From the NCBI GenBank assembly GCA_029555885.1, contig JAKPQT010000317.1:1-8519 (forward strand): DNA of 8,519 bases, written 5' to 3'. The DNA is from Chloroflexota bacterium (lineage in GTDB: Bacteria > Chloroflexota > Anaerolineae > CG2-30-64-16). The first letter of the stretch is position 1, and each line of letters starts with the position of its first letter. Below, in pieces: positions 1-6,742 of the stretch. The notes under the pieces were generated by a model. That model was not told where the DNA came from. It made no database searches and was given only the letters and a program-made list of their open reading frames with translations. A program made the translations under genes and the position numbers.

Positions 1-718
1 GTGGATTGAGTGGCGCGCTGAGCCGGGCACTGGGGAGATGGCCGCGATTGCCCGCGCAGCGGAGGCCGCAGGCCGCCTGTTCATCATTGCGCACCCGCAC
101 GCCATCGACGACCCGTACTGCACAGGCTGCGCATGGCACTATGACGACGTGATGCCCGGCCCGGCGCGCGCGGTGGAGGTCTGGAACGGCCGGTGGAACG
201 GCGATTCGGGCAACGCGGAGAACCTGGCGCTGTGGTACGGCTGGCTGAACGCAGGGCTGCGCATCGTCGCGACCTGCGGGACGGACTGCCATGATTTCTA
301 CCCGGAAGGTGACACCGAGCCGTTCTCGCATGTGTACGCGGCCGAACTCACGGAGGACGCGCTGCTCGACGCCATCCGCCGAGGCAGGCTGTATCTGAGC
401 AGCGGCCCGCGGCTGGAGCTGCACGCGCGGGCGGGGGACGCACTCGCGGGCATGGGCGACGAACTGGTATTGTCCGATGAGGGAGCCGCGTTCCGCTGCG
501 CGTGGACGAACTGTCCGCCCGACGCGGTCGTGCGCGTGGTGGTCGATGGCGCGATCATCCACGAATGGCGGGCGGGAGGCGATGGGCAGGCCGAGTGGCA
601 AGTGACGCCGGGGCAGGGGTGGTGCACGGTGGAAATCCGCAGCGCGGACGGCGACATGCTGGCGCTCAGCAACCCGGTCTTCTGCCGGGCGGTGCGGGTA
701 GACGTAACCACGGAATAG
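1..718 (+). CDS. CehA/McbA-type PHP-domain metallohydrolase, C-terminal part (5' end outside window)
   Basis: The reading frame is open from position 2, and the first ATG at 38 is internal, so the gene starts before the window; about 238 residues are visible. Two PHP-type metal motifs can be seen: IAHPH near nt 86-100 and GTDCHD near 278-295. Between them lie a conserved-looking EVWNG segment and a stretch typical of the CehA/McbA branch; SSGPRLE follows at about 398-418. The last third (about 430-718) reads as a small beta-rich domain, as many family members have. PHP enzymes bind two or three metal ions and hydrolyse phosphoester or ester bonds; CehA and McbA themselves act on carbaryl. The substrate here cannot be read from the sequence. 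The N-terminal HxH metal motif would lie upstream and is not visible. The gene converges on the L,D-transpeptidase gene 106 bases away. Confidence 0.85.
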   Translation, partial: WIEWRAEPGTGEMAAIARAAEAAGRLFIIAHPHAIDDPYCTGCAWHYDDVMPGPARAVEVWNGRWNGDSGNAENLALWYGWLNAGLRIVATCGTDCHDFYPEGDTEPFSHVYAAELTEDALLDAIRRGRLYLSSGPRLELHARAGDALAGMGDELVLSDEGAAFRCAWTNCPPDAVVRVVVDGAIIHEWRAGGDGQAEWQVTPGQGWCTVEIRSADGDMLALSNPVFCRAVRVDVTTE

Positions 719-756
719 ACGGATCACGCGGAACAGGGGAGCATCCTGAACGGAGT

Positions 757-791
757 CCGCACAGGGTGCGGGCGGGCCGCACTATGTGCGG
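757..791. repeat. Two tandem hairpins with identical stems between convergent genes
   Basis: CCGCAC-AGG-GTGCGG (757-771) is followed by CCGCAC-TAT-GTGCGG (777-791). Both have the same perfect 6-bp arms and a 3-base loop, with a period of 20 bp. The second stem can be extended by a G-T and a G-C pair. An outer pair of 7-base arms, GGGGAGC at 736-742 and GCTCCCC at 807-813, encloses both and is followed by GTTTTA on the + strand. Lying between two gene ends, this may terminate transcription from one or both sides. The T-tract is weak, so that role is uncertain; a protein-binding site is the alternative. Confidence 0.5.
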
Positions 792-824
792 TCATGGTCG
801 AAGGACGCTCCCCCGTTTTATGCT

Positions 825-1652
825 CTACCGCGTGATAACGACCGGCATACCGATGTACGCCGTGTCCCAGAGCAGCTTGGCGTTGGCATCGTCGAGCATG
901 ACGCAGCCGAAGGTGATGGGCGTGCCGACCAGCCCGGCCCAGGTTTTCTGCCCCGACGGGTAGTAGGGCAGGCCGTGAATGCCGTTTTCCATGCTGCCCG
1001 CCCAGTAGATGCCCAACCAGTATGGCATGTAGAAGCCCCAGGTCGAGCCCCAGGCGTTGCGGAGCTTCGACTGCACCCTGAACGTGCCGACGGAAGTGCC
1101 CGCGCCGCGCCGGCCCGTCGAGCAGCGCCAGTCACCGATGAGCGCGCCGCCCCGGTACAGCCAGCAGTGCTGGGATGAGATGCTGACCACGAAGCGCGTG
1201 CCCGCGCCCGATCCGCCGGCGGCGCCGCCGGTTGAGCCCCCCGACTTGCCGGGGACGCGCAACACCATGCCCACATAGATGCGGTTCGGGTTGGTGATGC
1301 CGTTCGCGGCCGCCAGCGCGGATGTGGACACGCCGAGGCGCCCCGCGATGGCGCTCAGCGTATCGCCGCTACGCACCTTGTAGGTTGCGCCGCTCGTGCT
1401 GGCCGCGCCGCCGCTGCTGCCCCCGCCGGCTGAGGGAATCGCCAGCCGCTGCCCGATGCGGATAAAGTTAGGGTTGCTGATGCCGTTGGCGCGCGCCAGC
1501 GCCGTCGCGCTGACGCCGTACTGGCGGGCGATTTTTGCCAGCGTCTCGCCCGCGCGGACAACGTGCGTGCCGCCATCCGCGTGAGCGCTGGCCGCAAACA
1601 GGAACAGCACGAAGACCGAGACCACGAAGGTCGTTATGAGTCGTATGCGCAT
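825..1652 (-). CDS. Secreted LysM-LysM-L,D-transpeptidase (YkuD fold)
   Basis: A 275-residue exported peptidoglycan enzyme. Residues 1-26 form a signal peptide (MRIR start, hydrophobic core, ASAHA before the mature end). LysM domains lie at about 29-73 and 90-133; each has a V(R)xGxTL start and an NxxxIxxGxxLxxP-like end, and they bind peptidoglycan glycan chains. Gly/Ser-rich linkers (about 74-89 and 135-151) separate the parts. The YkuD catalytic domain covers about 153-275, with TSVGTFRV near 186-193, the likely catalytic base His226 (IHGLP) and the nucleophile Cys250. L,D-transpeptidases make 3-3 cross-links or attach proteins to peptidoglycan. The usual [ST]HGC[VI]R motif is here TFGCVM, so His is replaced by Phe and Arg by Met. 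The ATG start is supported by GGAGG 8 bases upstream and by the signal peptide that begins there. The gene is separated by 115 bases from yjbQ and may have its own promoter. Confidence 0.9.
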   Translation of the reverse strand: MRIRLITTFVVSVFVLFLFAASAHADGGTHVVRAGETLAKIARQYGVSATALARANGISNPNFIRIGQRLAIPSAGGGSSGGAASTSGATYKVRSGDTLSAIAGRLGVSTSALAAANGITNPNRIYVGMVLRVPGKSGGSTGGAAGGSGAGTRFVVSISSQHCWLYRGGALIGDWRCSTGRRGAGTSVGTFRVQSKLRNAWGSTWGFYMPYWLGIYWAGSMENGIHGLPYYPSGQKTWAGLVGTPITFGCVMLDDANAKLLWDTAYIGMPVVITR

Positions 1653-1665
1653 GAGGAGCTCCTCC
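1653..1665 (-). promoter_or_regulatory. Ribosome binding site of the L,D-transpeptidase inside a palindrome
   Basis: On the minus strand GGAGG (complement of 1661-1665) lies 8 bases before the ATG. The 12-base perfect palindrome GAGGAGCTCCTC (1653-1664) overlaps most of it and touches the start codon. It fixes the start choice. The palindrome could form only a 4-bp stem in mRNA, so any effect on translation is speculative. Confidence 0.6.
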
Positions 1666-1684
1666 AGCCGCGATTTTCAGATGA

Positions 1685-1725
1685 CAAACATATCATGCAT
1701 CGAATTGTGACAAATTGCAACTCGT
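1685..1725 (-). promoter_or_regulatory. AT-rich island, possible promoter of the L,D-transpeptidase gene
   Basis: The gap upstream of the gene contains a clearly AT-rich stretch in otherwise GC-rich DNA. On the minus strand TTGCAA (1720-1715) and TGATAT (1695-1690) resemble -35 and -10 boxes weakly, with a spacing of 19. It is listed because the 115-base gap to yjbQ suggests a separate transcription start; the boxes themselves are poor matches. Confidence 0.22.
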
Positions 1726-1767
1726 TGGCTGGCAGGGCTGGCAACCCGCTAGCGTAGCCGAAACGTC

Positions 1768-2187
1768 CTACTCCCCGATAATCTTGACCAGCACGCGCTT
1801 GCGCCGGCCCCCGTCAAACTCACCGTAGAAGATCTGCTCCCACGGCCCGAAGTCGAGCCGCCCGCCGGTCACCGCGACAACCACCTCGCGGCCCATCACC
1901 TGCCGCTTCATGTGTGCGTCCGCGTTGTCCTCGCCTGTCCGGTTGTGCCAGTACTTGCCCATCGGTTCATGCGGGGCCAATCCTTCGAGCCAGACCTCGT
2001 AATCATGGTGCAGGCCGCTCTCGTCGTCGTTGATGAACACCGACGCAGTGATGTGCATGGCATTGACGAGGCACAGCCCCTCCTGGATCCCGCTCTCGCG
2101 CAGCGCGGCCTCCACCTGCGGCGTGATGTTGATGAACCCGCGCCGCCCCGGAACGTTGAACCAGAGTTCTTTGCGATGGCTTTTCAT
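1768..2187 (-). CDS. yjbQ: YjbQ/UPF0047 family protein (secondary thiamine-phosphate synthase-type)
   Basis: The 139-residue protein matches the whole length of the YjbQ family, a compact beta fold that forms trimers. Characteristic segments are [19 protein letters not shown] (45-63), [19 protein letters not shown] (81-99), [18 protein letters not shown] (109-126) and a C-terminal [11 protein letters not shown]. Conserved histidines at 45, 60/61, 81 and 92 are present, so the protein looks intact. Escherichia coli YjbQ has weak thiamine-phosphate synthase activity, which gave the family its name; the true cellular role is not settled. The ATG at 2187 has GGAG about 11 bases upstream. It follows the modC-like stop by 42 bases on the same strand and is probably the last gene of that operon. 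Confidence 0.92.
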   Translation of the reverse strand: MKSHRKELWFNVPGRRGFINITPQVEAALRESGIQEGLCLVNAMHITASVFINDDESGLHHDYEVWLEGLAPHEPMGKYWHNRTGEDNADAHMKRQVMGREVVVAVTGGRLDFGPWEQIFYGEFDGGRRKRVLVKIIGE

Positions 2188-2229
2188 GGTGATTTGGCTC
2201 CATCTAAACGCTACTTGGATAGGATTCGC

Positions 2230-3351
2230 CTACGACTGGCCGACGACGACCAGGGCCTCGCGCCGCAGCGAAAGCTGCACCTCATCTCCTACTTTCAGGT
2301 CCAGTGCGGCATAGGTGTGGCTGGCATGCCGCACCTCGATCAGATGCTGGTTGGCGAGTATGAGGGTCAAGGTCCGGCCGCCGGGATGCAGGCTGATTCC
2401 CACGATGCGGCCGGTGACCAGGTTGAACCGCACTGCGTCCACCAGGGGCCGGTCGGGGTAAAGGACCTTGACATCCTCGGGCCGCACGTAAGCCATGACA
2501 CTGCTCCCTGCGGCCAGGGCCTGTGGGGGCGCCATCAGTTGCAGACCATCCCAGTCGAGCACCAGGCTGTCCGGCTGTGCGGCCACCACCTGCGCCCGCA
2601 ACAGATTGGGAATGCCCATGATCTCCGCGACGTGCTGGTTAGCCGGATAACGGAACACCTCGGCCAGGGGGCCGACCTGCTCCACCCGGCCGTCGCGCAT
2701 GACGGCCAGCCGCTGCCCGACGGCAAAGGCGTCCTCCAGCCGGTGGGTCACATAGATGACGACCAGCCCCAGTTCGCGCTGCAAGGCCAGCAGGTCGCGC
2801 TGCAGGTGTTGCCGGACCGCGACATCCAGGGCCGAGAACGGCTCGTCCAGCAAGAGTGCGCGCGGCGCGGCCGCCAGGGCCCGCGCCAGCGCCACCCGCT
2901 GCTGCTGGCCGCCGGATAGCTCGTGCGGATACCGGTCGGCCAGGTGCGTCAGGTTCATGCGTGCCAGGAACTCGCCGGCACGGTGCGCGCGTTCCGGCCC
3001 CCGCAGCGGGTAGGCCACGTTCTCCAGTGCGGTCATGTGTGGAAACAGGGCATACTGCTGGAAAACATAGCCGATGTGCCGCTGGCGCGCAGGGATATGG
3101 ATGGGTCGCGCGTCGCCCGTCTTGTGGAAGAACGTGCGCCCCTCCAGAACAATGGAGCCATGATCTGGCGTGATGAGCCCGGCAATCGCATTCAAAGTGG
3201 TCGTTTTGCCCGACCCCGAAGGGCCGAACAGCACCAGGGTCTCCGCGCCGACCTCCAGCCGCACGTGCAGGCGGAAGTCAGGCCGCTGGACGGTGAAATC
3301 GGCGGCGAGGGAGGGCGCGGCGCCGGCCGGCATAGAAGTTGGCAGTCCCAT
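2230..3351 (-). CDS. modC: ModC-like ABC transporter ATP-binding protein
   Basis: This 373-residue cytoplasmic ATPase would power the permease encoded just upstream. All nucleotide-binding motifs are intact: Walker A GPSGSGKTT (43-51), Q-loop VFQQ (96-99), signature LSGGQQQR (145-152), Walker B ALLLDEPFSALD (165-176) and the H-loop His203 (VTHR). From about residue 245 there is a regulatory C-terminal region with a TOBE-like domain (about 285-370), as in ModC and other oxyanion importers; in ModC this domain can bind molybdate. Length fits the family. The ATG lies one base after the modB-like stop, with a GGAAGG-type ribosome binding site inside the end of modB, which indicates translational coupling. 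Molybdate as substrate rests on the ModA- and ModB-like partners; sulfate, tungstate or thiosulfate ATPases look similar. Confidence 0.9.
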   Translation of the reverse strand: MGLPTSMPAGAAPSLAADFTVQRPDFRLHVRLEVGAETLVLFGPSGSGKTTTLNAIAGLITPDHGSIVLEGRTFFHKTGDARPIHIPARQRHIGYVFQQYALFPHMTALENVAYPLRGPERAHRAGEFLARMNLTHLADRYPHELSGGQQQRVALARALAAAPRALLLDEPFSALDVAVRQHLQRDLLALQRELGLVVIYVTHRLEDAFAVGQRLAVMRDGRVEQVGPLAEVFRYPANQHVAEIMGIPNLLRAQVVAAQPDSLVLDWDGLQLMAPPQALAAGSSVMAYVRPEDVKVLYPDRPLVDAVRFNLVTGRIVGISLHPGGRTLTLILANQHLIEVRHASHTYAALDLKVGDEVQLSLRREALVVVGQS

Positions 3352-3352
3352 T

Positions 3353-4030
3353 TCACCCTTCCCCGGTGGTGTCCGCAGCCCTGCGGGGCGGACGCGGTCG
3401 CTCGAACCGTCGCACGGCCCATAGGCTCACGAACGCCAGCAGTGTCATCAGCAGCACCATGCCGTTAGCCTGCGCGTAACTCCGGTTCTGCACCGCATCA
3501 TAGATGGCTAACGGCAGCGTTTGCGTACGGCCGGGGATGTTGCCGGCTACCATCAGGGTTGCGCCGAACTCGCCCAACGCGCGCGCCGATGCGAGCACGA
3601 GGCCGGCCAGAATGCCGCGGCGCGCCAGAGGCAGTGTGATGCGCCACAGCACCACGGGCTCCGACGACCCCAGTGTACGGGCCGCATTCTCCAGCGTGGG
3701 ATCGACCCCTGCAATGGCCGCGCGCGCAGACAGCACGAGCAGCGGCAGGCCGACGACCGCAGAAGCGATGGCCGCGGCACCCCAGGTGAACAGGATGCGC
3801 CAGCCGAACCACTCGACGACGGGGCTGCCGCGGCCCAGTGCCAGCAGCAGGTAGTAGCCGACCACTGTGGGCGGCAGCACCAGCGGCAGGCTGATCAGCG
3901 CCTCCACCAGCGTTGCCCCCCGAAACCGCCGCCGCGCCAGGAGCAGCGCCAGAGGCAGCCCCACCGCCATCATCAGTACGGTCGCGACCGCCGTGACCCG
4001 GAGCGACAACAGGAGCGCGGACCAGTTCAT
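3353..4030 (-). CDS. modB: ModB-like ABC transporter permease
   Basis: A 225-residue inner-membrane permease with about five hydrophobic helices (near 4-32, 42-65, 80-104, 137-162 and 187-206), the size usual for ModB. The cytoplasmic EAA loop that docks on the ATPase is visible at about 114-134 (ENAARTLGSSEPVVLWRITLP). ALGEFGATLMVAGN (151-164) and TQTLPLAIY (169-177) are typical of molybdate permeases. Its start codon overlaps the modA-like stop as ATGA (4027-4030), and AGGAAG about 7 bases upstream serves as ribosome binding site. The stop is one base from the modC-like start. The overlaps show that the three genes are translated as a unit. Confidence 0.92.
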   Translation of the reverse strand: MNWSALLLSLRVTAVATVLMMAVGLPLALLLARRRFRGATLVEALISLPLVLPPTVVGYYLLLALGRGSPVVEWFGWRILFTWGAAAIASAVVGLPLLVLSARAAIAGVDPTLENAARTLGSSEPVVLWRITLPLARRGILAGLVLASARALGEFGATLMVAGNIPGRTQTLPLAIYDAVQNRSYAQANGMVLLMTLLAFVSLWAVRRFERPRPPRRAADTTGEG

Positions 4031-4881
4031 GGTACAGCTTCCTCGCCCGGCAGGATAAACCCGTACTTGCGCATGATGGGCCGTCCCTGTGGGCCATTGA
4101 CGAATGCGGCAAAGGCACGCGCCGCGTCCGCGTGCGCTGCGCCCTTGACTACCGCCAGCACCTGATCAATGGGCGGGTGCAGGTTCTCGGGCACCAGGGT
4201 CCACCGACCCTCCTCCCCACCCGCGGCTGCCGCGGGCACGGAGAGCGACAGGGCCGCGATGGCGACATCTACATTGCCAGTCTCGGCATACTGCAACGTC
4301 TGCCGGATATTCTCGCCCAGCACCAGCCGGGGCCGGACGGCCTCCCACACGCCGGCCGCCTGCAGCGCTTGCCGCGCAGCCATGCCGTAGGGCGCATGGT
4401 CGGGATTGGCGATGGCGATGCGCCTTACGCCGGGCTGTGTCAGGTCCTCGATACGGCTGACCTCCAGCGGGCTGTCCGCACGCAGCCACAGGGTGAGGCG
4501 GCCGCGGGCATACAACTGCTTTGTGCCGGCCAGAATCAGCCCCTGCCGTTCCAGGTCTTCGATGAAGCTGACGTTTGCGGCGGCGAACAGGTCCACCGGT
4601 GCGCCCTGCTCGATCTGCTGGGCCAGTTGGCCTGTCGAGCCGAAGTTGAATACGACTGCGTAGCCGGTTTCGGCCTCGAAAGCCTCGCCGATTTCCTGAA
4701 ATGCGTAGGTCAGGTCCGCGGCTGCCGACACCGTGAGCGGACCGGACACCCGGTCGTCACTTTGTGCGCTGAGACAGGCCGCGAGGCAAACAGGGACGAC
4801 AACCAGGAGCGCCCCGGCATACAGCATGGCGCGTCGTGGCGGGCTCCCTCCGAACATGCGAACCCAAAACATCCGTAGCAT
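4027..4881 (-). CDS. modA: ModA-like substrate-binding lipoprotein (molybdate/tungstate type)
   Basis: The 284-residue solute-binding protein captures the oxyanion outside the membrane and hands it to the permease. It has a lipoprotein signal: a hydrophobic stretch at 19-35 and a lipobox LAAC with Cys36 as lipidation site. The mature part opens with LTVSAAADLTYAF (49-61), followed by FNFGSTGQLAQQIEQGAPVD (78-97), the segments that form the anion pocket in ModA. NPDHAPYGMAARQAL (158-172) and GNVDVAIAALSLSVP (202-216) are further ModA-family segments. Compared with E. coli ModA, the first ligand Ser region (AAAS) reads AAAD here, so the exact anion is less certain. Of the in-frame ATGs the first is chosen because AGAAGG lies 9 bases before it; ATG codons at residues 4, 9 and 19 remain possible. 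It is the first gene of the leftward operon and divergent from nirK. Confidence 0.88.
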   Translation of the reverse strand: MLRMFWVRMFGGSPPRRAMLYAGALLVVVPVCLAACLSAQSDDRVSGPLTVSAAADLTYAFQEIGEAFEAETGYAVVFNFGSTGQLAQQIEQGAPVDLFAAANVSFIEDLERQGLILAGTKQLYARGRLTLWLRADSPLEVSRIEDLTQPGVRRIAIANPDHAPYGMAARQALQAAGVWEAVRPRLVLGENIRQTLQYAETGNVDVAIAALSLSVPAAAAGGEEGRWTLVPENLHPPIDQVLAVVKGAAHADAARAFAAFVNGPQGRPIMRKYGFILPGEEAVP

Positions 4882-4936
4882 TCTTCTGTGCCTTCTGGCC
4901 GGTGTTGACGCGGATAGATGAGCGTCAGCCTACAAC

Positions 4937-4945
4937 ATTTTATCA
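4937..4945 (-). promoter_or_regulatory. Candidate extended -10 promoter element of the mod-yjbQ operon
   Basis: On the minus strand the sequence TGATAAAAT (4945-4937) matches an extended -10 element: TG, one base, then TAAAAT, five of six to the consensus. An ATGAAA hexamer lies 19 bases upstream, which is a poor -35; extended -10 promoters often lack a good one. Transcription would begin near 4930, about 50 bases before the modA ATG. No ModE-type box was recognised. Confidence 0.4.
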
Positions 4946-4973
4946 CGCGCCGCCCGTAGCTTTTCATACTGAC

Positions 4974-4979
4974 TTTAAT
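4974..4979 (+). promoter_or_regulatory. Weak -10 candidate for nirK
   Basis: TTTAAT matches five of six bases of the -10 consensus in the AT-rich part of the divergent region, but there is no recognisable -35 at 15-18 bases. If used, the leader would be about 130 bases. Dependence on an activator would fit a nitrite reductase gene, yet I found no TTGAT-N4-ATCAA FNR/DNR-type box here. Confidence 0.2.
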
Positions 4980-5041
4980 GCGACTTCATGGTACTGGTCA
5001 GACAGGCAAAAGAATACATTAACGCCGGAGCAATGTGCAAG

Positions 5042-5079
5042 CCTTGCCAGCTCCGCGCGATTCAGGGAACTGGCGAAGG
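5042..5079 (+). other. Stem-loop in the probable nirK leader
   Basis: CCTTGCCAG (5042-5050) pairs with CTGGC-G-AAGG (5070-5079), giving nine base pairs with one bulged G and a 19-base loop. It ends about 28 bases before the ribosome binding site. It may be an mRNA leader structure or a dyad for a regulator; neither is proven. Confidence 0.3.
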
Positions 5080-5106
5080 TAGTGAGCAGGGGAGTGGTGG
5101 GAAGGT

Positions 5107-5112
5107 GAGGAG
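5107..5112 (+). promoter_or_regulatory. Ribosome binding site that sets the nirK start
   Basis: GAGGAG lies 5 bases before the ATG at 5118 and only 2 bases before the in-frame GTG at 5115. The spacing favours the ATG, one codon shorter than the longest reading frame. Confidence 0.7.
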
Positions 5113-5117
5113 ATGTG

Positions 5118-6686
5118 ATGGATGCGAATGAGCGTAAGAGCGAACTGCGCCTGATAGTGATTTCGCTGATCTTGATGTTGGGCTTTATCGTCGGCGGGTG
5201 GTTGGGCGCGAGCGCCCTGACGGCGCGCACGATGCGGTCGCTGGCTGCGGCGCAGGCGACGCCGACGATGCCGGCGGCTGCGGCCCAGGCGGGCGCAGCG
5301 CAGGCTTCCGGCATGCAGCACAGCGCGGCCCAGACTGCGGCAACGGAAGGACAGGCCATCCCCATCCGCCAGGGCGGGCCGGCGGCGGATGTGTCGCTCG
5401 TGCCGGATGTCTCGTTCACGCTGCGCACCGAGGTCGGGCATGAGGGCTTGTTTTACGTGGGCGTCGGCGGAGTGATAGAGGGCCAGATCAATCCCACGCT
5501 GCAGGTCGCCGAGGGCGCGGTCGTGCAGGTCACGCTGATTAACGGCGACGGCGCGCTGCACGACATCGTCTTCCCGGAGTTCGGCGCGGCGACTGAGCAG
5601 TTCGCCGGGCGGGATTCCAGCAGCACGACGGTTTTTCGGGCGAGCCAGCCCGGAGAATACGCCTACTTTTGCAGCGTGCCGGGCCACCGGCAGGCGGGCA
5701 TGGAAGGCAAGCTGATTGTGGGGGATGCAGTGACCGGGCCGGAAGCGACCGGCGCGGATATCGTGGCCGATCCGGCGAATTTGCCCGCGCCCGTGGGCGC
5801 GCGCGGGCCGCAGAGCGTGCGGCTGGACCTGGAGACAGTCGAGCTGAAGGGCCAACTGGCCGACGGCACGACCTACAATTACTGGACGTTTAACAGCCAG
5901 GTGCCGGGGCCGATGCTGCGCGTGCGGGTTGGCGATTCGGTCGAGGTACACCTGTCGAACAAGGCCGACAGCAAGATGATCCACTCGATCGACTTCCATG
6001 CTGCAACCGGGCCGGGCGGCGGCGCAACCGTGACCCAGGTGCCGCCGGGCGAGGAACGCAGCTTTACCTTCAAGGCACTCAGCTCGGGCCTGTACGTCTA
6101 TCACTGTGCGACGCCGATGGTGGCTGCACACATCAGTAACGGCATGTACGGGCTGATCCTGGTCGAGCCCGAAGGCGGGCTGCCGCCGGTCGACCGTGAG
6201 TTCTACGTCATGCAGGGCGAACTCTATACCCAGCAGGACTACGGCCAGCACGGCGACCTGACCTTCAACGTGGACAAACTGCTGGCCGAGCAGGCCGAGT
6301 ACGTGACGTTCAATGGCGCGGTCGGCGCGCTGACGACGCAGAAGCCGCTGCACGCCAACGTGGGCGAGACGGTCCGCATCTTCTTCGGCGTGGGCGGGCC
6401 GAACTACACCTCGTCATTCCATGTGATCGGCGAGATCTTCGACCGGGTGTACGACCAGGCCTCGATTACCGCGCCGCCGTTGACGGACGTCCAGACGACG
6501 CTCGTGCCGGCGGGCGGCGCGACGATGGTCGAGTTCAAAGTGGATGTGCCGGGCCGCTATGTGCTGGTGGATCATGCGCTGTCGCGGATGGAGCGGGGGT
6601 TGGTGGGGTTCCTGAACGTCGAAGGGCCGGAAAACCCGGAGATTTTCAGCTCGCCGCACCAGCCATCGGCCAACAGCGGGCACTAA
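5118..6686 (+). CDS. nirK: Membrane-anchored copper nitrite reductase with extra N-terminal cupredoxin domain
   Basis: NirK reduces nitrite to nitric oxide in denitrification, outside the cytoplasmic membrane. This 522-residue form is longer than the usual two-domain enzyme. Residues 12-34 form one membrane helix, then an Ala/Gln/Thr-rich linker (about 41-90) leads to a cupredoxin domain (about 95-203) with complete type 1 copper ligands His148, Cys185, His190 and Met195 (CSVPGH). The NirK core spans about 230-505. Its type 1 ligands are His289, Cys330, His338 and Met343 (HCATPMVAAHISNGM); type 2 ligands are His294, His329 and His486; catalytic Asp292 (HSIDFH) and His435 (FHVIGE) are present. 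Everything needed for catalysis is in place. The added cupredoxin probably passes electrons to the core, as proposed for the Hyphomicrobium denitrificans enzyme of similar layout. It is transcribed alone, divergent from the mod-like operon, and ends at a stem-loop terminator. Multicopper oxidases are an alternative, but the catalytic Asp/His pair favours NirK. Confidence 0.93.
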   Translation: MDANERKSELRLIVISLILMLGFIVGGWLGASALTARTMRSLAAAQATPTMPAAAAQAGAAQASGMQHSAAQTAATEGQAIPIRQGGPAADVSLVPDVSFTLRTEVGHEGLFYVGVGGVIEGQINPTLQVAEGAVVQVTLINGDGALHDIVFPEFGAATEQFAGRDSSSTTVFRASQPGEYAYFCSVPGHRQAGMEGKLIVGDAVTGPEATGADIVADPANLPAPVGARGPQSVRLDLETVELKGQLADGTTYNYWTFNSQVPGPMLRVRVGDSVEVHLSNKADSKMIHSIDFHAATGPGGGATVTQVPPGEERSFTFKALSSGLYVYHCATPMVAAHISNGMYGLILVEPEGGLPPVDREFYVMQGELYTQQDYGQHGDLTFNVDKLLAEQAEYVTFNGAVGALTTQKPLHANVGETVRIFFGVGGPNYTSSFHVIGEIFDRVYDQASITAPPLTDVQTTLVPAGGATMVEFKVDVPGRYVLVDHALSRMERGLVGFLNVEGPENPEIFSSPHQPSANSGH

Positions 6687-6701
6687 TCACACCCAACAAA
6701 T

Positions 6702-6732
6702 CCGCAGAGGTGGGGTCACCCCACCCCTGCGG
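6702..6732. terminator. Stem-loop terminator between nirK and the convergent membrane-protein gene
   Basis: CCGCAG-A-GGTGGGG (6702-6715) pairs with CCCCACC-C-CTGCGG (6719-6732) around a TCA loop: 13 base pairs with a single A/C mismatch. It starts 15 bases after the nirK stop and lies 10 bases beyond the stop of the opposite gene. The T-tract is poor on the + strand and moderate on the - strand (ATTTGTTGGG), so it probably serves both genes with uncertain efficiency. Confidence 0.75.
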
Positions 6733-6742
6733 TGATGTATTC

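Noticed and set aside
38..40. ATG at 38 as the true start of the first gene
   Set aside because: The frame is open back to the window edge, no ribosome site precedes the ATG, and the N-terminal metal motif of the PHP family would be missing.
1912..2919. A 335-codon + strand open frame
   Set aside because: It lies opposite yjbQ and the ATP-binding protein, both with complete family motifs, and shows no recognisable domain itself.
4882..5117. FNR/DNR, NsrR or ModE binding site in the nirK-modA gap
   Set aside because: No TTGAT-N4-ATCAA dyad and no ModE-like palindrome could be found by eye; isolated half-sites are not enough.
5019..6353. A 444-codon open frame antisense to nirK
   Set aside because: It mirrors nirK, whose copper-binding motifs are intact. 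The antisense peptide is rich in His, Arg and Ala, resembles no family, and runs through the nirK leader; long shadow frames are common at this GC content.
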